From positions 81,191,590 to 81,255,589 of the forward strand of contig NC_088678.1 in NCBI RefSeq assembly GCF_950023065.1: DNA of 64,000 nt, written 5' to 3'. The position numbers were made by a program, and so were the translations under genes. The notes below the pieces were generated by a model. It worked only from the letters and a program-made list of their open reading frames with translations. It was not told the DNA's origin and did no database searches. This DNA comes from Planococcus citri (taxonomy: Eukaryota; Arthropoda; Insecta; Hemiptera; Pseudococcidae). Positions 1 to 11,800 of this stretch are shown here, one piece after another (position 1 is the first letter of the stretch; each line of letters starts with the position of its first letter).

Positions 1-954
1 ATATAGGAAAAGCTGAGTCACTAAATCCATCTGTTTCATTATCACCTCTGGTGATAGGTTATCTCATTGAAGGAAACCGTCATTCGCAAACATCAATCAA
101 TGGGCCATCTCGTCTCGTAATAATTTTCATTAACTTATTTTAAAACGAGAAAAATTCTCACACTTCGTTTTCCATTTTCATTTTATTTTTTTCAACAAAT
201 TAGTCGAGTTTGCAGAAGTTTCTTTATCTACGTAGTACACATGCTTACTTTGATGTGGATTCAGAGAGCTAAGATATTTGATATTCCTTTTTTAGCTGCA
301 CAGCAAATAAAGCATTGTTCACGTTTAGTTTTTAATCTCGCGATAAAATTCCTACACGGTGATTAGAACGAACCGAACCAAAGTCATAATCGCAAAAAAT
401 AAACATATAAAAATCAACTCCACTGGATGAAAATGTATTCGATATTTTCTTTTCGTAAAATAGTAAACTTTACACACGATACAAATAATAAATAATTAAA
501 TCAGCCTTGAAACGAATGAATAATTTCCATTTTTTACACAATATATATTCCATTTTAAAAATACGGTTTGTTATAATGATATCACAAAATTATTTCAACG
601 AAAAAAAAAATTAAATCATTCGAGCATTATCATTTATCACTTCTTACTCATCGTTCCCACGTGTTTCACTTTCAATATTTTTTTTTGATTCGAGTAAAAC
701 AGACGAAAAATACTCACACCTGATTTCAAAACACCCCACATTAAAAATACGTAAACTATTCCCGGGCAGTTCGTAGAATAACAACGTTTCAAAATGCGAT
801 GTTCAATTTGACTAGAGCAACTTGCAACCAAAATAATGGATAATGTTCTGATTAAATGAGATGAAATGTACGATTGAACGATAGGCATCTCTCCAGTCTC
901 CTTCGGAGGGTTGAAATATGGCACAGGTTTCTTTAGGAAGATGGCGATTCGAAA
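1..954. other. Non-coding flank and probable 3' UTR of the CD36-family gene
   Basis: A+T-rich DNA downstream of the CD36-family stop codon, which lies at 955-957 on the minus strand. Minus-strand AATAAA-type polyadenylation words occur (seen as TTTATT on the plus strand), but I cannot choose the one in use. A 95-codon open stretch on the minus strand at 637-924 has no resemblance I recognise and lies in the presumed UTR. Nothing else is supported here. Confidence 0.5.
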
Positions 955-3900
955 TCAAATATCGCCCACGGTGTAAGGAACCGAAGAGTAACTCAAACGT
1001 GCGACGACGAATCCGGAGACCAGAAGTAAAGCTCCTAAGATAACGAACACAAATCCGCTGGCTGCTAATAAATTTGGAACTTGATTGAAGCCGAATTTTA
1101 ACTTTCGTTTGAACTCGTCGGGCATTTCGATGTATTGATCAAACCATAACGAAGGAACTAACATGCTGGGTAAATTCGAGAAGAAACTGTAAACAGATGG
1201 TTTATATTTAGACCGGTATTTTCGAAGTGTGGGAAAATTATTTCAATTATTTATTTACTTTAATCCTTGAAAAGCTTCAACTTTGACGTTGATTTGAAGT
1301 CGAGCGAAGATCTCCATCATGACACCTGAATCCTGAAATGTAAATGGAAAAATTAAACCATTTATAGAAATAAAATATCGAACGTAGAAAATACAAACGT
1401 TACTTTTTTTACCTTCTGCATAGTGAAAGAGAACTCGTGCTTCTCAGCACTTGGATTCATACCGTTGATATCTTTCGTGTAACTCGGATCAGCCAAATAA
1501 AAATGAGGAAACGATACGTAAATTGGAGCTCGTAAACAAGCGGATAGATTTCGTACACCGGGTGCCATAGTACACTGGTTATCTTTACAATAACAGCTAT
1601 TTTCCGGGTATTTTCCACCGTTATCGAAAGTTCGCTCGGTACCAGCGAAACGAACACCTTCGACATCGTATAATTCTCTCGGTCCGATTTTACTCATATC
1701 GAAAGCTCTGCAAAAATACACGTTTATTTAAAAATATTGCATTTATTTTAAAAAAAAGTATACGTAGAGTTGAGTAAAATTACCCGCATAAATCCGATAT
1801 AAATAACGAAGCGATGTCTCCTTCGGTGATATTCATAGGCCATAGATCGCCCAAAGATCCGTGTACTTGATCGCATCGACCGGAGTACACTCCGCATTGA
1901 GTTTTATAATTCCAAGCGTGTACGTTTCCGAGCACGTCGATATTATCTGTGCCAGTGTGGATATTGTAAACGTCAACTTGGCTTTCGTTTTTCTAAATGA
2001 GAATACAAAATGAATGAGTTCTTTTACTCCTCACAGTTCTCACGATGAGTTTAGTATTTTACGATGATCAACTTACTCCAAAATACCATCCGAATTTATC
2101 GGTCATATAGTCGAAATTTTTAATGTATTTCTTTAATATTTTGCCCAAATCCAAGATCTTATCTTGATATCCTTGGAAGAGCAATTCTTCTACGGTTTTT
2201 GTGACGTACAATTGTTTTTCATTATAAGCGAGTAGCTGGTTTACTAATATTTTGTCAAAATGATTCAACCATCTGGCTTGATCACCAATTGACTGAAAAA
2301 AAAGGATAAATATTATCGATGAGTTTAGTATTGAACAAGAATAGCAGGAAATTACTGAGTGGTCTGAGGGAAATTACTCACCACAGCGACTACATTAATA
2401 CTAGTGATGATATCTGTAAGACTGCCTTTAGATTTTTCAGGAACGAAATCCCAAACTCGTCGACCATTATACGTAACAGTGTGATTATTATTCCACACAA
2501 TATCAGATTTTAATTGTTGAAATCTGTAACCAAGCCCAGAAAAGCTTTAGTATTGCAATACATTCATTCGTATCATCGTAATAAATAATTAATTATGCAT
2601 AGTTATTCAACCTAAATGTGTAAGGTCCATTTTCTTCGAAATTAGGTTTTTCTATATGACCTAATGTTTGAATTGGATTCGTCCAATTGAACATGTACAC
2701 TCTAAAGTAAAGAGGAACCGCACCATTAGTCCACAATTCTTTGGCTTGACTTCCATTGGTTAATGCGAGATTCTGAAGGAAAAAAACACCAAAAATTAGA
2801 CTCGTTATGAATTACCTATACTATTGTTATTATTGTATTCGAATCAATTGTTTGTGAGTGACTTTCACCGTCACTATTTGAAAGATGATTCTATAACATC
2901 TTCTTTAAATCATACACTATCGATTATTCGGTTACATAAAGACGAACATGTTTCGATAAATCGAGTACATTACATAAGAGTATGAGTATTGATATCGAGA
3001 CATTATTTAATATCAAAATCACGAGTGAAATACTCACAGAGGCTAACAAATGACGATAGAGAGGTCTCCAAAATCCTGTAATTGCCAATCCTAGTAGAAG
3101 GAAAACACCTCCGAAACCGTACAGAAGATATTTAACAATTCTGGCCATTTTGCCACTCATACATTTGTTTTTTGGAACTTGTTTTGGTTCGTTTGCCACC
3201 GGAACTCTGTAATAAATACATTCTAGTATAAGTAATCTTGAATTTACTCGCATTTAATAAATAATATATAACTTACTATATGAATGAATTAACAATGAAA
3301 CACTGAGATCATTTTTCAACGTGTGGGCGAGAACTTCAACATGTGGAAATGAAAATGAATAGTGGAATCGAACCGAAATGAGTCAATAAAAAATACGCTA
3401 CGAGAACATATTCTTTATATTTTATTAAGAATTAATAATATTTTAAAATACTGTGAAAATCGACGTTTAGGTAGTTCATTTGCATTTGCATTTAATTCAT
3501 TTCCTTATCAATAATTCTGATAACACCTTATCACACCGAACTGCTGAGCTCATTTTTCGCGCATTAACTCGCGATATTGTGTACAATTTTAGTATCACTT
3601 TCAATTACAATATTATTACACATTGAACGACGGTTCGAATAATACTGAAGAAAAAATTGTCGCACAATTACTCGTATAAAGACGTAGAAATTCTTGGGGA
3701 TTCATTAGTCATTGTTGCGTACCTCTACCTACCTATAGTGAAAGGGCGAGAGGAGAGGAGAGGGAAGATGTAAACAATGTTGATTTTTCAGGGGGTATCA
3801 AAATTCGCCCAAATCGTGTTTTTACGTTTTTTAATTTTATACGAAATTTAAATATTGAACTGACGAAAGAACTACTGGGAATATTTTCTTTGTCGATGGA

Positions 3901-6900
3901 ATTTGGTAAATCTAATGGTAATGAGCTAGAGGAAAATGATCCAATTTTAAACACTTTTCCTGAATTAAGTGCGTAAATAAACATCAAATTAATGACATCA
4001 TGATACTGAATTGCTGACAAGGACACTGGCAACCGTAGCCTAAAAGCTATACTTGACTAGAAAATAAACTGGTAGAAAGAGGATCAAATCTGTACCATCA
4101 CCATCCAATAATGGATTACTTACCAATGTGAGTTACCACTAGGTGAGGTCTTTTATTATAAATTTTCTGCACGTACACTCACGTGGATCGTGCTGATTTC
4201 AAGATTTGCTAATCTTAATGTGTTTCTACTTACTAATTGCTTTACAGTTTACACCTACCAGGCAGACCAGGATTCTACTTACTCCAGAGATTGAAAAATT
4301 GAGATAAGGAACAACAATCAGCATTATATTTTAAAATACTAAAAATTAGGTACCCTAAATTCATAAACTTACAAAAAAAATAAAATGATTTTAAAAACCT
4401 CAAAAAAGCATTGCAACCACTAAAAATGACCCAAAAGTGAAAAACTGAAAAATTTCCGATGAAAATTACCCAAAATGCATTTAAAGAAGTGTCGAAAACG
4501 TGTCAAAACTCCAAAATAGTGATTGATAAAATGTTTGTAAAAATTTCCAGAAAAGAATGAGAAAATCTTGAACTTTTTTCGAAATTTCTAATAACAACCT
4601 GATCGTAGTCAAAATTTTCAACATGACTGAAAAAATCTTGTTTTTCTGCCAAAATAGTAGAAAACCTCTTCGTTTTGGTCAAAATTTTCTGAAAAGTTTT
4701 CGTCTTTTGTTGCAAAAATAATAATTTTTGTCAAAATTGTGAACAGGAAATCATCCTTATTTTCGTCTTTACCAAAAATTATTTTTCAATACACCTCCTC
4801 TTACCATAAATAAAATAGTTTACACATATGTAGTCCGGCATATGACAATAGGAGTAATTGCACCCCGCCCCCCCCCAAGATCCTCCGGGACGACTTTTTT
4901 TCTTAAAGGGGACATCCTAAGGGACATTTTAAAGCAAACTTACCCAAAAAAAAGTTGGCCTTACTTACAAAATGGCGGCCATTTTGATTGACAGGTCAGC
5001 CGAAATCGCAGATTTTGCGTTTTAACATAGGACTTGCACGAACTTTTTCAAACTTTACAAAGGTAGATCGAAAGATCATGCTAAAATTTATCACCTGTCA
5101 AAATTTCAAGTGCTAAAGTGCGTTTTTCGATTATTGGTGAATTTTTGAAAATCCAATTTAGGCCAAAAATGAGGGAAAAAATCAAAATTTTACCAAATTG
5201 ATCAAGAAAGCTGAAATTTGGAATATACCCTATTTTCGACATGCCAAATCGATTAGAAACGGTTTCAACCCGTTTTGAGCAGTTCTGGAGCCTCCAGCAG
5301 ATTTTTGAAACTCGAAATTCCCACAAAATTCCATCAAATTGGAGTTGTAAAGCTGAAATCTATTCTAAAAACTAATTTCAATACGCTACGAAGTACTGCA
5401 GGTGAATTTCAAGTCATTTTAGAGCCCCCAGCGACTTTTTTGAAAATTACTGGAGCCTCCAGCAGATTTTCAAAACTTGAAATGGAGTTGGAAAGCCGAA
5501 ATTCATTCTGCAAACTAATTTCAATACGCTACGAAGTTGACTGCTGGTGAATTTCAAGTCGTTTTGGAGCCTCCAGCGACTTTTTGAAAGTGTTGTATGG
5601 CGTTTTTTTGGAAAATTAAAATTTTCTAAAAGTAGCTGGAAGCTGTAAAATCATTTGAAACCACCATGTAGTCTGCGAAGTAAATTTCAGCTTGCCAACT
5701 CCATTTGATAAATTGATGTTGGGGAAATTTCAAGTTTCGAAAATCCACTGGAGGCTCCAGCAATTTTCAAAAAAGTCGCTGGAGGCCATAAAATGACTTG
5801 AACCCACCTGAAGTCGTCTCCAGAGGGTGTTAAAATTCAAGTGTGGAGTAAATTTCAGCTTTCCATCTCCATTTGATGAAATTTTGGAGAAATTTAAAGT
5901 TTCAAAAATCTGCTGGAGGCTTCAGGAATTTTCAAAAAGTCGCTGGGGGCTCCAAAACGACTTGAAATTCACCAGCAGTCAACTTCGCAGCGTATTGAAA
6001 TTAGTTTACAGAATGAATTTCGGCTTTCCAACTCCATTTCGAGTTTTGAAAATCTGCTGGAGGCTCCAGTAATTTTCAAAAAAGTCGCTGGAAACTCTAA
6101 AATGACTTGAAAATCACCTGCAGTACTTCTTAGCGTATTGAAATTAGTTTTTAGAATAGATTTCAGCTTTACAACTCCAATTTGATGGAATTTTGTGGGA
6201 ATTTCGAGTTTCAAAAATCTGCTGGAGGCTCCAGAACTGCTCAAAACGGGTTGAAACCGTTTCCAATCGATTTGGCATGTCGAAGATAGGGTATATCCCA
6301 AATTTCAGCTTTCTTGGTCAATTTTGTAAAATTTTGATTTTTTCTCTCATTTTTGGCCCAAATTGGATTTTAAAAAATTCGCCAAAATTCGAAAAACGCA
6401 CTTTAGCACTTGAAATTTTGACAGGTGATAAATTTTTGCATGATCTTTCGATCTACCTTTGTAAAGTTTGAAAAATTTCGTGCAAGTCCTATGTTGGAAC
6501 GCAAAATCTGCGATTTCGGCTGGCCTGTCAATCAAAATGGCCGCCATTTTGTAAGTAAGGCCAACTTTTTTTTGGCAAGTTTGCTTTTAAATGTTCCTTA
6601 GGATGTCCCCTTTAAGAAAAAAGTTGTCCCGGATGGTCGGCGGGGGGGGGGGGGTGCAATTTCTCCTATTGTCATATGCCGGACTAACATACAAGTAGAA
6701 TTGAGCAAGTAGGTAGACAATAAAATACAGCGAGGTTTTAATATGGTATCAAACCGAAGCACGAAAAATGAGGCCTCATGTCTCATTAACTCAATTAATA
6801 TGGTTGTAATTTTGTGACAACAAAATCACGTATGGTATGAAACATCGAAAGTACTTTCAATGTAATATGTAACATTTGATTTTGTTCACTTTCATTCGTC

Positions 6901-7789
6901 GTACATTATTTATATTAAGAATGTAATAAGAAGACAAAACTGATTGCAATAATTAATCATCCTCTGAGATCCCCATTTTCATTTTCAACAGAGATGAAAA
7001 ATGGAATAATTAGGTTCATCTTGAGAGTTATAAACAATATTCGCGTAAGTACATATTATGTAGTTGGTAAATAAACTCATATACTACGCGTTTTTTTTCT
7101 CTTAAAATACCTAATTAATTAATAATGTTAAAATGTACTTCATCCACGAACTGATTCTAAGAATCATGTTTGATGAACACCTGTGGTACGTATTCAAATT
7201 CATCTAGAATCATTTACCTAGTGATAAAAACAAAAATACCAACATAAAGTAACCTACATCATCTCATGCATGAGTTCTAAAACAATATTTCCATTTTCAC
7301 GTGACGAAGTTACCTACAGGTTCGTACTTCGTATGTAATTCTGACGTAAATAATGATCCAGTCAAAGCCGAAATTAAAATAAATACGTAGCTAGGTAATA
7401 GTTTTGTGGCCAATTTAAAAAACCATTTTTTTAAATTGATATTTCTCATTTCATAGTCATTCTGCATTTGACGTCATAATAATTAGCTACCAACACCTCG
7501 AGACGGGCGCGAAAATAAATCGGCCAACTTGTACAAACACGTAAAATAGACAAAAAAATAAATTTTGCGAAAATGTATCTATCATTACTACAACACACTG
7601 TCATCATTATCAAGGTGAACCACTGAGTGAGATTACGATGAATTTATCGCATCGTAAACTAAATTACTCATAGGTCTAGGTATAAGTATAGGTATAGGTA
7701 ACAATATGAAAAATATACCCATTATTTTCCTTCGCACTGGAACCAGGTTCCTCGACTGTTTTATCCGTATTTGAATCCATTGACACCAT
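955..7789 (-). CDS. CD36 / scavenger receptor class B family membrane protein
   Basis: Nine coding exons on the minus strand: 7719-7789, 3038-3206, 2612-2772, 2382-2523, 2077-2292, 1784-1992, 1413-1707, 1259-1332, 955-1186. Together they give 1569 nt and 522 aa in one continuous frame. The family layout is visible: a short cytosolic N-terminus, a membrane segment at about residues 47-69, a large extracellular or luminal domain, a second membrane segment at about 485-510, and the short tail SYSSVPYTVGDI. Family landmarks are FNWTNP, ENGPYTFR, YSGRC, a cysteine group around NSCYCKDNQC, and SFPHFYLADPSY. CD36 proteins bind or transport lipids and bind apoptotic or lipoprotein ligands. Whether this is a croquemort-, SNMP- or SCARB-like member cannot be decided by eye. 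The 4.5-kb first intron holds a foldback element (4831-6686). The first exon was chosen because its ATG frame joins in phase; a further 5' UTR exon is possible. Confidence 0.9.
4500..4760. repeat. Degenerate A/T-rich short tandem repeat
   Basis: Imperfect units of roughly 25-35 bp built from words like GAAAATTTTGACNAAAA and TTTTCTGCC. Similar degenerate stretches occur at about 37000-37140, 37980-38100 and 39555-39760. Three of the four lie next to a foldback element (4831, 38287 and 39510), which suggests they travel with these elements. Boundaries are approximate. Confidence 0.4.
4831..6686. repeat. Long inverted repeat (foldback element 1) in the CD36-family intron
   Basis: The left end reads TAGTCCGGCATATGACAATA and the right end is its reverse complement, TATTGTCATATGCCGGACTA. 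Arms of about 760 bp pair in register: position plus partner sums to about 11518 at several checkpoints, for example 4970/6551 and 5402/6117. They enclose a spacer at about 5590-5930. The element is flanked by TA if the terminus is taken as GTCCGGC, which fits a TA target duplication. CTGGAGCCTCCAG-type near-palindromes recur in both arms and a G/C homopolymer run sits near each end. No transposase reading frame was found; open stretches inside are translations of the repeat. Confidence 0.88.
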
Positions 7790-8888
7790 CACAATATTTT
7801 ACATATTCACAAGACCGTTTCACTATGTAATAAATTAATCGGAATACTTTTTATCACACGAAAGATTATGCTGATCAAACTTTCAGTGTGAAGATTCCGA
7901 AGTTCAGAAAAGTTTTTTGTTTGAAATTCACTAGAAATTCTTGCACAAAATAACACGACGTTTACGATGCAACTCGTTAATGTAGGTAGGTACCTAAAAC
8001 CTACGTTTGTATTACACCGTTTTTAATTTAGCTCTGGCTTCTTCAAAGTGTGAAATTTAAAGCTTTGACGAAAATTAAAAAAAAAATATGTCAGATAATG
8101 TTTATATAAGTTGGTGTTTTTTTTTTCTTACATGCGATAAAAGTAATAAACCTCAATTGAGGTACCTACCGATTAAAATAATTATCAAATAATAGGTACT
8201 TGACTTTGTGCTGCCAACAAGATAACTCGTGTTCTATTTGCAATTAGTCATTGTCTCGTAATGTCGTAAAAATTCACAGATATGAAGAAATTGGACTTTA
8301 GTTAAAGATGCTGTGTTTGTTAATATAATTTCAGATGCGATAAATTGTGTTAATTATTATTGAAAAACCAGCAAACTATGAACGATTCTGTGCATGAAAT
8401 TTTGTTTTTCTTCGTTTTATTTACCTACCTAATAGAATAAGGACGGATGAAGTATCTTGCTTTCAAAGTATCGAACAAAGAACGAGTCGAAGAATTTATT
8501 TTTTAGAACGATGATACTAAATTAATCGAAGATAAAATTTGTGAATTAGTTGTTCGTGACAGTTGGAAAGGTATCTACAAATACTTTAGCATTTTTCCGC
8601 GTTCTTAATTTTTCCTTAAACAACACATTGTGATTAAATAACATCAGACTTGAACACAAAATGATATTTAGAAAAGTTTAATAATGCAACATAAAAAAAA
8701 TAAAATCTTCTGTAATCAAAAAAAAAAAAAATTCAAACACTAATTTTTTCAACGTTCATCAAATTACTCCAGTCTTGTTCACGATTGCGAACAAAAAAAT
8801 CCAACAAAGTACAATTTTCAAAAATTAATATCACAATCGATCACAGTACTTAATATTTTTTATAGAAGGTAATTTGTACTTTTTGCTT
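7790..8888. other. Intergenic, upstream of the CD36-family gene
   Basis: About 1.1 kb between the CD36-family start codon and the TARBP1 stop codon, both genes on the minus strand. It is A+T rich, with poly-A/T runs and GTAGGTAGGTACCTA words near 7983. It should hold the CD36-family promoter and the TARBP1 3' UTR. No coding or RNA gene is recognised. Confidence 0.5.
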
Positions 8889-11800
8889 TCAGTGACCGAA
8901 TACATGTTGTTTAGCGTACTCCCAAATGAACAATGATGCCGAAACGTGTACGTTTAGAGAACGAATCACTCCTTTTTGAGGAATCTCTACGCAGGTGTCG
9001 AATAAACACAACAGATCAGCTGGAATACCTTCTTTTTCATTTCTAAAATAAAAAACTAAAATAAATATTTCACACGTTCAGCTTTGGGGCACTTACAGAG
9101 TGTATAGTTATTTACCCGAGAACGAGAACCGATTTTTTAGGGAACGAAAATTCGCTCAAGTTTTTACTATTCGTGGTTTGTTCCAATCCAATAATACAGT
9201 ATCCTTCTTCTTTTTTATTTTTCAAGTATCCGAATAAATTGTACTTTTTGACCTGCGAAAATAAACGATTGAAAGTTATACCAGCTATCTAGAGTAGGTA
9301 CATATTTGCTCGATTAATTATTCAAAAATTTTCCAATGATTATCTCTCTATAGGTAGAGGTACTTACTTCGTTAATCTGGACGTGTTTTTCTGCGGTTAT
9401 GCTGAGCGATGTGTACTCTTTATTTTTAAGAACTTCTAAATTATTTACGACTAATGCTGATACGGCGAAAATTTCGCAAGTTCGAGTTAATCCTCCTAAA
9501 TTGGGAGCTCTGTCGATTAAACTCGCGACAACGATTAGGTTATGATTTTTACTGGAGTCGGCAGATAAAGAGGTCCAGGCGAGTATATCGGTTTGAGGGA
9601 TGAATTTTTTTTGGCTTTCTTGTAACGAAAGAGTAGAGTTGAGATCTGAAGTACATAAATATTATTGATGTGGTATCTAGTTATTTTAATAATTACCGAA
9701 TAATTTAAAAAAAATTACCATTGGAGTATTTTTCATCATCGTGAGTTGGGGAGGTTGCTTTGGCAATCCACGAAGATGATGAGAACGTAGCAAAATTGCT
9801 ATCTTTATTTCTAATAGGAATATCTTTACGTGCAGTGATGATGAACTTTTCGTACAAATCAGTTGGAATCCATTCTTCGTTACAGATATTTGATAATCTG
9901 GGTAAATGCCATAAAATTGTCTGTAAACGAAACCAATTGTGAGTATCACTCTTGCGGTAATGTTTGAAAAGAACGTTCATTTTTCTCACAAGGGAACCTC
10001 TTGAGGTGTCACACTGCGATTTGAACGGGACCGCGATTTTTGTAATGAACGAAGTCTAAAACCCCCAAAAACGGAATTTTCAGCTGCCCAAGTTCATTTT
10101 TCGATTTTTGGCGAACGTTTGAAAATTCAAAATTGACAGTTTTTGGCGATTTATGCTTTTTTTTTAAAAGTACGTACTTTATCAGTAAAAATGGTCCAAA
10201 TAAATCCCAAAATTAATATCGATTACCCAAATCCAAATTTCACCACTTCCAGCCATTCTGGAGCCTCCAGCCAGATTTTCGATTTCTCCAGAACGCATGA
10301 ATATGCAGTTGGGGAGCTAAAAATGGAGTTGTGTATTAAACTCGACCTGTTTAACGGGTTTATCCACATTTGAACCGATTTTGAGAGTGACACCTCAAAA
10401 TTGGTTTTTTGACCAGCTTTTTTCAAAATTGAAAAATCAAAAAAATCAAAATTTTCCTTTTTGGGTGGAAATTTTTGAAATTCGCGCGAATCGCTGTATT
10501 TTGTCCAAAACTAACGCCCAAAAACTAAATTTCTCAATTTCCAGGTGTTCTGGAGCCTCCAGCGCGATTTTTCAATTTCTCCAGAATTTTGAATTTTCTC
10601 CAGAAGGTGTGAATATGAAGTTGGGCAGCTAAAAATCGAGTTGTGTATTAAACTCGACCTGTTTAACGAGTTTATCCAAATTTGAGCCGATTTTGAGAGT
10701 GACACCTCAAAAGTGGTTTTTTGACCAGCTTTTTTCAAACTTGAAAAATCCAAAAAAAATCAAAAGTTTCCTGTTTGAGTGGAAATTTTTGAAATTCGCG
10801 CGAATCGCTGTATTTTGTTCATAAATAACTCTCCAAATCCCAATTTCACCATTTCCAGCCGTTCTGGAGCCTCCAGCGCAATTTTTCAATTTCTCCAGAA
10901 TTTTGAATTTTCTCCAGAAGGTGTGAATATGAAGTTGGGCAGCTAAAAATCGAGTTGTGTATTAAACTCGACCTGTTTAACGAGTTTATCCAAATTTGAG
11001 CCGATTTTGAGAGTGACACCTCAAAAGTGGTTTTTTGACCAGCTTTTTTCAAACTTGAAAAATCCAAAAAAAATCAAAAGTTTCCTGTTTGAGTGGAAAT
11101 TTTTGAAATTCGCGCGAATCGCTGTATTTTGTTCATAAATAACTCTCCAAATCCCAATTTCACCATTTCCAGCCGTTCTGGAGCCTCCAGCGCAATTTTT
11201 CAATTTCTCCAGAATTTTGAATTTGCTCCAGTCCAGAAGGTGTAAATATGAAGTTGGGCAGCTAAAAATCGAGTTGTGTATTACACTCGACCTGTTCAAC
11301 GAGTTCATCTACATTTGAGCCGATTTTGGGAGTAAACTTGATTTTTGGATTTTTTATTTATGAAAAAAGCTGGTCAAAAAACCACTCTTTAGGTGTCACT
11401 CTCAAAATCCACTCAAATGTGGATAAACTCGTTAAACAGGTCGAGTCTAATACACAACTCGTTTTTTAGCTGCCCCAACTTCATATTCACGCCTTCTGGA
11501 GCAAATTCAAAATTCTGGAGAAATTGAAAAATTGCGCTGGAGGCTCCAGAACACCTGGCAATTGAGAAATTGGGATTTGGAGAGTTATTTATGGACAAAA
11601 TACAGCGATTCGCGCGAATTTCAAAAATTTCCACCCAAACAGGTAACTTTTTGATTTTGAAAAAAATTGGTCAAAAAACCACTCTTGAGGTGTCACTTCC
11701 AAAATCGGCTCGAATGTAGATAAACTCGTTTAACAGGTCTAGTATAATACACAACTCGATTTTTAGCTTCCCAACTTCATATTCACGCCTTCTGGAAGTT

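Noticed and set aside
5275..6301. Open frames of 80-110 codons within foldback element 1
   Set aside because: The same peptide (SSGASSRFLKLE...) appears on both strands because the DNA is an inverted repeat; no similarity to transposases.
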